DNA of 64,000 nt from Fibrobacter succinogenes (GTDB lineage Bacteria > Fibrobacterota > Fibrobacteria > Fibrobacterales > Fibrobacteraceae): assembly GCA_902756345.1 (NCBI GenBank), contig CACVQR010000002.1, positions 233,030-297,029 on the forward strand. The letters run 5' to 3'. The notes beneath the pieces were generated by a model, which was not told where the DNA came from, did no database searches, and was given only the letters and a program-made list of their open reading frames with translations. How positions within the stretch are numbered: the first letter of the stretch is position 1; each line of letters begins with the position of its first letter. This document shows, piece by piece, positions 33,669 through 41,123 of the stretch. The position numbers were made by a program, and so were the translations under genes.

Positions 33669-34390
33669 TTGAATATTCCTATTCTCCCGAAATTGCCGAG
33701 GCGGATCGCCCGATTATCCTTGAATCCCGTATTTACAAGGATTGGCTTGAAAAATCTCAAGAAAAGTTCGTGGTGACCAAGGTCCACTTTTCGTCGGTGG
33801 ATTTTTTGCGCAAGGGTCGCCAGCCGCTATTCATTAAGCTCGATGCGACGGCGACGCTCCCGGACGGACGCCCGGTGCATGGCATTGTGCTTGTTCGCGG
33901 GAATGCCGTTGGCGTTTTGGTAGTGTTGCGTTGCGAAGGCAAAAAGTACTTGTTGCTGGTAAGGCAGCCGCGCTTTGCGATTGGCGAGCAGGCGTCGCTT
34001 GAAATTCCGGCAGGGATTTTGGACTGGACTGGCGATTACCGCAAGGTTGCCTTGAGCGAACTTGAAGAAGAAGCGCAAATTAAGGCCGACGATTCCGAAC
34101 TGATTGACCTCATGGACTTTTGGTACAAGGGTAAAAGTGACGGCTTTGCGGCAAGCTGCGGACTTTTGGATGAACGCATTCGTTTGTATGCAATCGAACG
34201 CGACGTGACGCCGGAACAGTTGAAGTCCATGGACGGCAAGGATCAGGAATACACCGAAGAAATCGAATGGATAAAGACGGTGGTGCTCCCTTACGAAGAC
34301 GCCGCCCACGAGTTTGTCGATGGAAAGAACTTGATCGCTCTCTTCTTGTACGAACGCTGGCTTGAGGCTAGAAAAATGTGTAGTGTGTAA
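33665..34390 (+). CDS. Nudix hydrolase, ADP-ribose pyrophosphatase-like
   Basis: A 241-residue protein. The Nudix region has EIPAGILDW (113-121), then S131-E-L-E-E-E-A137, giving the essential glutamates E132, E135 and E136 of the R-E-x-x-E-E core. Three positions of the Gx5Ex7REUxEExGU signature differ: Gly123 for Glu, Ser131 for Arg and Gln138 for Gly. The EIPAG just before the box is typical of ADP-sugar pyrophosphatases. Hydrolysis of a nucleotide sugar is likely, substrate unknown. The C-terminal residues M-C-S-V and the stop TAA are encoded inside heptad array A6, so the C-terminus seems to have been reset by the array. Confidence 0.8.
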   Translation: MIEYSYSPEIAEADRPIILESRIYKDWLEKSQEKFVVTKVHFSSVDFLRKGRQPLFIKLDATATLPDGRPVHGIVLVRGNAVGVLVVLRCEGKKYLLLVRQPRFAIGEQASLEIPAGILDWTGDYRKVALSELEEEAQIKADDSELIDLMDFWYKGKSDGFAASCGLLDERIRLYAIERDVTPEQLKSMDGKDQEYTEEIEWIKTVVLPYEDAAHEFVDGKNLIALFLYERWLEARKMCSV

Positions 34391-34447
34391 TGTGTGATGA
34401 CTAATTATAATTCCGCATCTTACATCTCACATTCCACATCCCACATT
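34376..34447. repeat. Heptad array A6 at the Nudix gene end
   Basis: From 34381, four consecutive units begin with stop codons: TAGTGTG, TAATGTG, TGATGAC, TAATTAT. The second holds the actual TAA stop of the Nudix gene. The inverted arm at 34413-34447 is CCGCATC, TTACATC, TCACATT, CCACATC, CCACATT. Confidence 0.88.
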
Positions 34448-34456
34448 AGTCCCTGT

Positions 34457-34669
34457 TTACCATTTCCCGATGTTGTTGATGGTCAGACCCAGGAAGAAAA
34501 TGGTCAGGTAACCGTACCATAGACCTGTGAGGACGTAGTTCAATTTGCGCTTGTAGGCCTTGGGTTCGTTTTTATTCTTTTCGCGAATCACGAGAATGTT
34601 CTTGCGCAAAAAGTAGGCGCAACCAGCAAGACCAATTAAAGTAGCGAGAATCAAAAGTACGTAAGCCAT
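34457..34669 (-). CDS. Small two-TM membrane protein
   Basis: A 70-residue protein with hydrophobic segments at about 3-20 and 47-64 and a basic loop between (LRKNILVIREKNKNEPKAYKRK), which would be cytoplasmic. The ATG at 34669 is preceded by sequence with no strong Shine-Dalgarno. The length is short but codon use matches neighbours, and the topology is sensible. It lies between two heptad arrays. Function unknown. Confidence 0.55.
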   Translation of the reverse strand: MAYVLLILATLIGLAGCAYFLRKNILVIREKNKNEPKAYKRKLNYVLTGLWYGYLTIFFLGLTINNIGKW

Positions 34670-34686
34670 GCGCCAAATGTAGTAAT

Positions 34687-34753
34687 TAGAGCTTAGAACT
34701 TAGAACTTAGAATTTAGAGTTTCTATCTAAGTTCTACCAACTAAGCTCTACTA
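34687..34753. repeat. Heptad array A7 upstream of the small membrane gene
   Basis: Plus arm: TAGAGCT, TAGAACT, TAGAACT, TAGAATT, TAGAGTT (every unit starts TAG). Inverted arm: TCTAAGT, TCTACCA, ACTAAGC, TCTACTA. Positions 34726-34750 are the exact reverse complement of 9903-9927 in array A3. Unlike the others, it follows no annotated stop codon. Confidence 0.85.
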
Positions 34754-34759
34754 ACAGGG

Positions 34760-34805
34760 TTTTTAAGCCTCATTTTCTAAAATCCAGTTGCCTAAGGCTT
34801 AAAAA
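34760..34805. repeat. Perfect 11-bp inverted repeat upstream of rimP
   Basis: TTTTTAAGCCT at 34760-34770 and AGGCTTAAAAA at 34795-34805, with a 24-bp loop. The location between divergent genes is unexpected for a terminator. It could be a leader hairpin or operator of the rimP operon. Confidence 0.5.
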
Positions 34806-34907
34806 ATTTCTCTATTTGGTCTGTCTTGACGTTCGTGGACCCGATTTAGGCTTAAATGAGCAGATTTCGGGGCCGTATGCGAACGCCGTTTATTATACGA
34901 GGTCTAT

Positions 34908-35354
34908 TTGGTAGCCCAGAAATTGGATACATTGATCGCCCAGGCATGCGAAGCTGCCGGCGTTACATTGGTGGAACAGGACATGTTCCGCGCAGGCAAG
35001 AGAAAGACGCTGCGCCTATACATAGACAAGCCCGAAGGGGTGACGATTGACGACTGCTCTAACGTGAGCCGCCATTTGTCTGACGCCCTGGATGCCGATC
35101 CGGATATTATTGAAGGTGCCTACACTTTGGAAGTGTCGTCGCCGGGGCTAGACCGCCCCCTCAAGTCGGTTGCCGATTTTACCCGCAATATCGGACGTTT
35201 TTTGCGGGTGACCCGCAGTACCGGTAAGCCTGTTACGGGCAAGCTCGTTGCTGCAGACGAAGAAAATTTGACGCTCACCCTTAAAGGCAATGCCGGTGAC
35301 GTGGTCGTGCCCCGCAGCGAAGTGCTGGTGGCAAAAGTGGATGTACAAATATAA
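34908..35354 (+). CDS. rimP: Ribosome maturation factor RimP
   Basis: A 148-residue protein required for 30S subunit maturation. It has the RimP N-terminal domain (LRLYIDKPEGVTIDDCSNVSRHLSDALD), the conserved junction YTLEVSSPGLDRPLK (about 68-82), and the Sm-like C-terminal domain. The start is TTG with GAGG 5 nt upstream; no better ATG in frame gives a sensible N-terminus. It is the first gene of the classic rimP-nusA-infB-rbfA-truB-ribF operon. Confidence 0.93.
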   Translation: MVAQKLDTLIAQACEAAGVTLVEQDMFRAGKRKTLRLYIDKPEGVTIDDCSNVSRHLSDALDADPDIIEGAYTLEVSSPGLDRPLKSVADFTRNIGRFLRVTRSTGKPVTGKLVAADEENLTLTLKGNAGDVVVPRSEVLVAKVDVQI

Positions 35355-35369
35355 TAGGAAGGTCATTTT

Positions 35370-36539
35370 ATGAAGAACGAACCGAAAGTTAACTTGCTCG
35401 ATGTGCTGAAAGATGTGGTCGAAGCCAAGGATATGGATGATTCCATTGTCATCAACGCTTTGAAGGAAGCCTTGGTGACGGCAGCACGCAAGTACTTGCA
35501 CATCGAAAAGAAGATCGATGTGGATTTCGATACTGAAACCAACGAAGTCCATGTGTTCTTGCGCGTGGCCGTTGTCGATGACTATCCGGACTATGACCCG
35601 AACATGACCGCTGCCGAAGTGGAAGAACTCGACAAGGGTTACATGCTGGTCGAAGAAGCTCGCGACTTTAACGAAGACGCTCAGCCGGGTGACTTCCTCG
35701 AAATGGAAATTCCTATTTCTGCATTCGGTCGCCAGGCCATTCAGACTGCAAAGCAGCTCCTGAACCAGCAGATCCGCGATGCCGAACGCCAGAAGATCAT
35801 GGATACCTACCGCAGCCGTATCGGCACCATGGTGAGCGGCGAAGTGCTTCGTCTTGAACAAAGTAACATCATCGTGAAGCTCGGCAAGCAGACTGAAGCC
35901 ATGATTCCGGCTCGTGAACAGATCCGCCGCGAACGTTGGGCTCAGGGTAACTCCATCAAGGCCGTGATCGCCCGCGTGGAAGAATCTTCCAAGAACGGTG
36001 CCCAGGTGGTGCTGTCCCGCGCTAACGGTGACTTCCTCAAGGAACTCTTCCGTCAGGAAGTTCCGGAAATTTACGAAGGTACTGTCGAAATCAAGGGCGT
36101 TGCCCGCGAACCGGGTTTCCGCGCCAAGATTGCCGTGTATTCCCGCGACGAAAAAATCGACCCGGTCGGCGCTTGCGTCGGTATGAAGGGTGCCCGCGTG
36201 CAGACGATTGTGCGTGAACTCGGTAACGAACGAATCGACATCGTGCAGTGGAATCCGGATCTGGATACCTTCATTACGCGCGCCTTGACTCCGGCTAACG
36301 TAATCAAGCTGATTCACGTGCCCGAAACCCGCCGCACCGTGGTGATTATCAGCGACGAAAACCTCGCTTTGGCGATTGGCAAGAACGGCCAGAACGTGAA
36401 GCTTGCTGCAGAACTCGTGCAGCGTAACCTCGACGTGTTCGGTGAAAACGAATGGAACCAGAAGGACGACGAAACGAAGGCTAAGATTACCTCTCCGTCC
36501 GCTGCCGATTTTAACCAGAACCGTAAGGCTGCTCGCTAA
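35370..36539 (+). CDS. nusA: Transcription termination/antitermination protein NusA
   Basis: A 389-residue protein with the N-terminal RNA polymerase-binding domain (about 1-125), S1 domain (about 133-200) and two KH domains (about 230-345, including VGACVGMKGARVQTIVRELGNERIDIV and AIGKNGQNVKLA). The C-terminal acidic repeats of E. coli NusA are absent, as in many non-enteric bacteria. It acts in pausing, termination and antitermination. AGGAAGG precedes the ATG, 15 bp after rimP. Confidence 0.96.
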   Translation: MKNEPKVNLLDVLKDVVEAKDMDDSIVINALKEALVTAARKYLHIEKKIDVDFDTETNEVHVFLRVAVVDDYPDYDPNMTAAEVEELDKGYMLVEEARDFNEDAQPGDFLEMEIPISAFGRQAIQTAKQLLNQQIRDAERQKIMDTYRSRIGTMVSGEVLRLEQSNIIVKLGKQTEAMIPAREQIRRERWAQGNSIKAVIARVEESSKNGAQVVLSRANGDFLKELFRQEVPEIYEGTVEIKGVAREPGFRAKIAVYSRDEKIDPVGACVGMKGARVQTIVRELGNERIDIVQWNPDLDTFITRALTPANVIKLIHVPETRRTVVIISDENLALAIGKNGQNVKLAAELVQRNLDVFGENEWNQKDDETKAKITSPSAADFNQNRKAAR

Positions 36540-36569
36540 TTTTTAAAAAAGGAACATTGGAAGCTATTC

Positions 36570-39500
36570 ATGGCTAATGAAGAACAAATCAAACCAGTAG
36601 ACTGGGCAAAATCCCACGGCATCAAGGTTGATGTCGTGATGAAGCTGCTTCGCGATGCGGGCGTTGCTGTCCGTACTCAGGTGTCCAAGCTTGATGCTAA
36701 GGATTATGAGAAGATCGAAGCGGACGCCGAGGCCGAACGCCAGAAGGCTGAAGCTCGCAACAAGAATCTGAAAAAGGCGTCTTCCGCAGAAACTTCCAAT
36801 GCTTCTTCTGACAAGAAGAGTGAGTCTGCTTCGGCTGGCGATGGCAAGAAGTTGAAGGCCACGCTCATCAGGACTAAGAAGCCGGCGAAACCCGCTGCCG
36901 CACCGGCCGCTGCAAAGCCTGCCGCTACGGTGAAGCCTGCTGCCCCCGCCCCCAAGGCCGAGGCGCCTGCCGCTGTCGAAGCCCCCGCTGCCGCTGCTGT
37001 TGCACCGGCCGCTGTAAAGCCTGCCGCACCGGCCGCAGCTCCTGCAGCCCCGAAGGCTGAAGCTGCTCCGGCCGCTCCCGCTGCACCTAAGGCAGAAACT
37101 CCTGTCGCAGAGAAAAAGCCCGCGCCCGCAGCACCTGCTCCGGCACCGGCCACTCCTGCTGCAGTCAAACCTGCTGCTCCGGCTGTAAAACCTGCCGCTC
37201 CGGCCGCCCCCGCAGCCCCCGCTGCTGCCGCACCGGCCGCTGCCAAGCCTGCCATGGTTACCCCGGGCATGGAACTCAAGCAGCCTCCGATGAAGGCCCA
37301 GGTGTTCAAACCGGACGAAGCTATTCTCGCCCGTATCAAGAAGTCTCAGCAACAGGCCCAGTCAAACCGCGGCGGTCACCGCAACGGCGGTGGAAACCAG
37401 CAGGGCTATACAGGAACTTTCGGTCGCCTCTCGAACAACAATGGCGACAACCGTAACGGCAACCGTCGCAATGACAACCGTAACGGCAATGGCGGCAACA
37501 ACGGCGGTCGTACCTTTACCGGCCGCACGGGTGGCTTTACCGGCAACTCGATGCAAGACGCCTTTAACGCTTCCAACAATGCTGCCCAGGGCTTTGGTGG
37601 CCAGAATCAGGGTGGCAAGGGTGGCAAGCAGCAGAATGGCCGTCATGGTGGCAATGACAAGAATCGTCGCAATAACGGCAAGGACCGCATGGAGCAACAG
37701 AAGGAACTCCAGCAGGAAGCCGTACGCCAGAACGTTTCTCGCGTGATGGCCGATCTTTCCAAGAAGCCCGTTAAGAAAGTTTATCGCAAGGAACACAACG
37801 ACAACAATTCCGGCGAAGAAAAGAAAATCCTCAAGACTTCCGACTTCATTACCGTGGGCGAACTCGCTGGCCTTATGGACCAGATGCCGGCCCGCGTGAT
37901 TGCGAAGTGCATGGAAATGGGCATGATGGTGACCATCAATGCCCGCTTGGATTTTGAAACCATCCAGCTGTTGGCCGACGAATTCGGTTACGAAGCTCAG
38001 TTGATGGAAGAATACGAAGAAGAAGTGCTCGGCGTGGAAGAAGAATCCTCTGAAAACCTGAAGCCGCGTCACCCGGTGGTGACGGTGATGGGCCACGTTG
38101 ACCACGGTAAAACTTCTTTGCTCGACTGGATTCGTAAGACTCACGTGGTGTCCGGCGAATCGGGCGGTATTACGCAGCACATCGGTGCATACGAAGTCAC
38201 GACCAAGCAGGGCAAGGTGACCTTCCTCGATACTCCGGGTCACGAAGCGTTTAGTGCTATGCGTGCTCGCGGTTCTCAGGTGACCGACGTGATCGTGCTT
38301 GTGGTGGCTGCCGACTCCATGGTGATGCCGCAGACCGTTGAATCGATTGAACTTGCCAAGCGCGAAAAGGTGCCGATGGTTGTTGCCATCACGAAAATCG
38401 ACTTGCCGACCGCTAACCCCGACAAGATTCGCGCCCAGCTCGCTGAACGCGGCGTGGAAGTGGAACAGTGGGGTGGTTCTACCAGCTGTATCGAAGTTTC
38501 TGCACGTACGGGCCAGGGCATGGACGAACTTTTGGAAACGCTCGCCCTCGAAGCCGAAGTGCTCGAACTCAAGGCGAACCCCGATGCTCATGCTCGCGGC
38601 GCCGTGGTGGAATCCAAGCTCGACGTGGGTAAGGGTTCTATGGCCACGATCCTCGTGCAGAATGGTACACTCCATGTGGGAGACCCGTTCGTTTGCGGTA
38701 TTTACGCTGGTCGTGTCCGTGCCATGTTTAACGAACGCGGCGAACAGATGAAGGAAGCTCCTCCGTCTGCTCCGTGCCAGGTGCTCGGCTTTGACGGTAC
38801 TCCGCAGGCCGGTGATGATTTGATCGTGGTCGAAGACGAAAAGACTGCACGTGAGATTGCCTCCAAGCGCCGTATGGCTGCCCGTGAACGTGACTTGCGT
38901 TCCCGTAACGTCAAGACTTTGGAAGATACCTTCAACGATCGTAAGGAAGGCAAACTCTCCGAGCTCAACCTTATTGTCAAGGCCGACGTGGGCGGTTCTG
39001 CAGAAGCTCTTGCAGCAAGCCTCGAAAAGCTTACCAACAAGGAAGTGCGCGTCAACATTATCCGCAAGGGTGTGGGTACCATTACGGAATCCGATATCCT
39101 CTTGGCTACGACCGCACAGGCAATCATTATTTCCTTCCACTTGATGCCGTCGCTTTCTATCCGCGAAATGGCCCAGAAGGAAGGCATCGAAATCCGCAAC
39201 TACCGCGTGATTTACGACTGTATCGAAGATATCACGAACGCTGTGGAAGGCCTCCTCAAGCCGACTATGCGCGAAGAACTCTCCGGCGAAGCCGAAATCC
39301 GTCAGGTGTTCAAGATTCCGAAGATCGGTCTCATCGCAGGCTGTATGGTTACCGACGGCGAAGTCGACCGTACCAGCCATGTGCGCGTGTACCGTAACGG
39401 TGTGGAACTCGGTACGACCGTGGTTCAGTCCTTGAAGCGCATGAAGGACGACGTCAAGTCTGTCGCTCGTGGCTTTGAATGCGGTATCGGCCTTAAGGGT

Positions 39501-39632
39501 TACGAAGACATCAAGGAAGGCGATAGCTTGATCTTCTTCAAGGAAGTCAAGGTTGCCCGTACTTTGAAGGATGTGGCCCGCGAAGAAGCCGAAGAAAAGG
39601 CGAAGAAAGCCGCGGAAGAGGAAGTTAAGTAG
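36570..39632 (+). CDS. infB: Translation initiation factor IF-2
   Basis: A 1020-residue GTPase that places initiator tRNA on the ribosome. The N-terminal helical domain (1-50) is followed by a very long linker: Ala/Pro/Lys-rich at about 105-230 and Gly/Asn/Arg-rich at about 265-385. The G domain has P-loop GHVDHGKTS (508-516), DTPGHEAF and, in place of NKxD, T-K-I-D. Domains II-IV continue to the C-terminus, which ends in a charged helix. Its TAG stop is the first triplet of heptad array A8. AGGAAC precedes the ATG. Confidence 0.96.
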   Translation: MANEEQIKPVDWAKSHGIKVDVVMKLLRDAGVAVRTQVSKLDAKDYEKIEADAEAERQKAEARNKNLKKASSAETSNASSDKKSESASAGDGKKLKATLIRTKKPAKPAAAPAAAKPAATVKPAAPAPKAEAPAAVEAPAAAAVAPAAVKPAAPAAAPAAPKAEAAPAAPAAPKAETPVAEKKPAPAAPAPAPATPAAVKPAAPAVKPAAPAAPAAPAAAAPAAAKPAMVTPGMELKQPPMKAQVFKPDEAILARIKKSQQQAQSNRGGHRNGGGNQQGYTGTFGRLSNNNGDNRNGNRRNDNRNGNGGNNGGRTFTGRTGGFTGNSMQDAFNASNNAAQGFGGQNQGGKGGKQQNGRHGGNDKNRRNNGKDRMEQQKELQQEAVRQNVSRVMADLSKKPVKKVYRKEHNDNNSGEEKKILKTSDFITVGELAGLMDQMPARVIAKCMEMGMMVTINARLDFETIQLLADEFGYEAQLMEEYEEEVLGVEEESSENLKPRHPVVTVMGHVDHGKTSLLDWIRKTHVVSGESGGITQHIGAYEVTTKQGKVTFLDTPGHEAFSAMRARGSQVTDVIVLVVAADSMVMPQTVESIELAKREKVPMVVAITKIDLPTANPDKIRAQLAERGVEVEQWGGSTSCIEVSARTGQGMDELLETLALEAEVLELKANPDAHARGAVVESKLDVGKGSMATILVQNGTLHVGDPFVCGIYAGRVRAMFNERGEQMKEAPPSAPCQVLGFDGTPQAGDDLIVVEDEKTAREIASKRRMAARERDLRSRNVKTLEDTFNDRKEGKLSELNLIVKADVGGSAEALAASLEKLTNKEVRVNIIRKGVGTITESDILLATTAQAIIISFHLMPSLSIREMAQKEGIEIRNYRVIYDCIEDITNAVEGLLKPTMREELSGEAEIRQVFKIPKIGLIAGCMVTDGEVDRTSHVRVYRNGVELGTTVVQSLKRMKDDVKSVARGFECGIGLKGYEDIKEGDSLIFFKEVKVARTLKDVAREEAEEKAKKAAEEEVK

Positions 39633-39718
39633 ACGGTAGGAAGTAGACTGTAGGAAGGGCTAGTTTGACAGCGAAGCTGTGATTATAAAACTTCTAACTT
39701 CCTACTTCCGGCTTCCTA
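39630..39718. repeat. Heptad array A8 between infB and rbfA
   Basis: Left arm: TAGACGG, TAGGAAG, TAGACTG, TAGGAAG, starting with the infB stop codon. Right arm: CTTCTAA, CTTCCTA, CTTCCGG, CTTCCTA at 39691-39718. It divides a conserved operon and could form a hairpin of about 28 bp. The words match array A1. Confidence 0.88.
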
Positions 39719-39737
39719 CAAAATGCCGAAGGCATAA

Positions 39738-40091
39738 ATGAGTAGAAGAACAGACAGATTGGACGAACAGTTCCGCGAGGAAATCGGCAAGCTCTTGCAG
39801 AAGGGCTTGAAGGACCCTCGCGTGAGCAGCCTCGCAAGCATTACGCGCGTGACGATTACCGATGACCTGAGCTATGCAAAGGTGATGGTCTCGGTGATGG
39901 GAAGCGACAAGGAAAAGCGTGATTCGCTGATTGGCCTCAAGAATTCCGCCGGGTATATCCGTACGGTTTTGGGTAAGGCTCTCAAGATCCGCAAGATTCC
40001 CGAATTGAACTTTGTTCTGGACGAAAACCTGGAACACGCCATGCATATCGAAAGCATTCTGGCCGAACTGAAGCAGAAAGGGGATTTGTAA
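39738..40091 (+). CDS. rbfA: Ribosome-binding factor A
   Basis: A 117-residue KH-fold protein with RbfA hallmarks: SRRTDRLDEQFREEIGKLL, KDPRV (26-30), VTITDDLSYAKVMVSVMG, and GYIRTVLGKALKIRKIPELNFVLDENLEHAMHI. It binds free 30S subunits during late maturation and cold adaptation. The stop codon directly precedes the truB start (TTG at 40092). AAGG lies before the ATG. Confidence 0.95.
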   Translation: MSRRTDRLDEQFREEIGKLLQKGLKDPRVSSLASITRVTITDDLSYAKVMVSVMGSDKEKRDSLIGLKNSAGYIRTVLGKALKIRKIPELNFVLDENLEHAMHIESILAELKQKGDL

Positions 40092-41123
40092 TTGAGCAAT
40101 TCCGGCTTCGTTCTGTTGGACAAGATTGCTGGCGAAACTTCTTTTAAGGCCCTTTTCCCACTGAAAAGGGTCTTTTCTACGAAGCGCGTGGGCCACGCGG
40201 GTACGCTGGATTTGCGTGCCTCGGGCTTGATTATTGCGGCGACTGGCCGCTGCACGCGATTGCTCCCGTTTATTGAAGCCAAGGACAAGTGCTACAGCTT
40301 TAGACTGCATTTGGGTTACGAAACCGATACCCTCGAATGGGACGGTGAAGTGGTGGAGCAGGATGAGAGAGAATTCGGAGTTCGGAATTCGGAATTCAGC
40401 GTTGACAAAGAAGGTGTCATCCTGAGCGAAACGAAGTGTAGTCTCTTTGACCACTTGGCAACTTGTTGCCTTAGTGGGCATGATCCCCGAATGGGGAGAA
40501 GGATCTCTCGTGCTGATGTCGAACGTGTATTACCGCAGTTTTCGGGCGACATCGAGCAGATTCCGCCGAAGTATTGTGCCGTAAAAATCAACGGCGTGCG
40601 TGCAAGCGACCTGATGGAACGGGGCCGTAACATTGAGTTGAAACCCCGCAAGATTCACATTAGTGAACTCAAGGTGATAGGCGAGGGCGAAGTGACGGAA
40701 GGCTGCTCCGGCAAGGAGTTTGCGACCTTCGACTTGATTTGCGAATGTTCCAAGGGAACCTACATTCGCGCTCTCGGTCGCGATATCGGGCGTGCCCTCG
40801 GGACCTACGCCTGCGTATCGCAAATACGCAGACACCGCATCGGCAATGTGACGCTCGATAAGGCGGTGCGTGGCGAGAACCTGACCCGTGAAAACCTGTT
40901 GCCGGTCGATGCGGTGCTCGATTTTCCGGTGGTGCGCCTGACGCCGGAACAGGTAGCTGTGATTCGCCAGGGTAATTGGCTCCCTTGGAAAGAGAAAATC
41001 GAGGGCGTAGGCCCCGAGGGCCATGTGTTTGCCGCGGACATGCAAGGCGAAGTCTTGAGCCTGTGCTTTTATGAACCGGGGCGAATTAAGCCTAAATTTT
41101 ATTTGGGTGAGGACGAAAAATGA
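40092..41123 (+). CDS. truB: tRNA pseudouridine-55 synthase with an inserted segment
   Basis: A 343-residue TruB that makes pseudouridine 55 in the T loop of tRNAs. The start is TTG, immediately after the rbfA stop. The catalytic Asp is D40 in VGHAGTLDLRASG. LHLGYETDTLEWDGEVVEQD and IPPKYCAVKINGVRA are family blocks, and the C-terminal PUA-like region contains CVSQIRRHRIGNV. Between Q90-D91 and ISRADVERVLPQF (residue 138 on) about 45 residues have no counterpart in TruB. The DNA for them is a heptad array plus a second repeat, inserted in frame. The catalytic blocks are intact, so the protein could be active with the segment as a surface loop. It overlaps ribF by ATGA. Confidence 0.93.
   Translation: MSNSGFVLLDKIAGETSFKALFPLKRVFSTKRVGHAGTLDLRASGLIIAATGRCTRLLPFIEAKDKCYSFRLHLGYETDTLEWDGEVVEQDEREFGVRNSEFSVDKEGVILSETKCSLFDHLATCCLSGHDPRMGRRISRADVERVLPQFSGDIEQIPPKYCAVKINGVRASDLMERGRNIELKPRKIHISELKVIGEGEVTEGCSGKEFATFDLICECSKGTYIRALGRDIGRALGTYACVSQIRRHRIGNVTLDKAVRGENLTRENLLPVDAVLDFPVVRLTPEQVAVIRQGNWLPWKEKIEGVGPEGHVFAADMQGEVLSLCFYEPGRIKPKFYLGEDEK
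40365..40502 (+). repeat. In-frame repeat insertion in truB (heptad array A9 plus TGTCATCCTGAGCG element)
   Basis: Units GAATTCG, GAGTTCG, GAATTCG, GAATTCA at 40374-40401 are the words of array A5 without stops in the truB frame. Next come TGTCATCCTGAGCGAAACGAAG, a GGCAAC-tt-GTTGCC hairpin, and GGGGAGAAGGATCTC. The TGTCATCCTGAGCG...GGATCT pattern is a repeat I recall from intergenic DNA of many genomes. The total of 138 bp is a multiple of three. Confidence 0.75.

Noticed and set aside
39702..40481. Minus-strand frame over rbfA and truB
   Set aside because: It is antisense to two conserved genes. It was useful only because its translation L-R-F-A-Q-D-D flags the TGTCATCCTGAGCG repeat.
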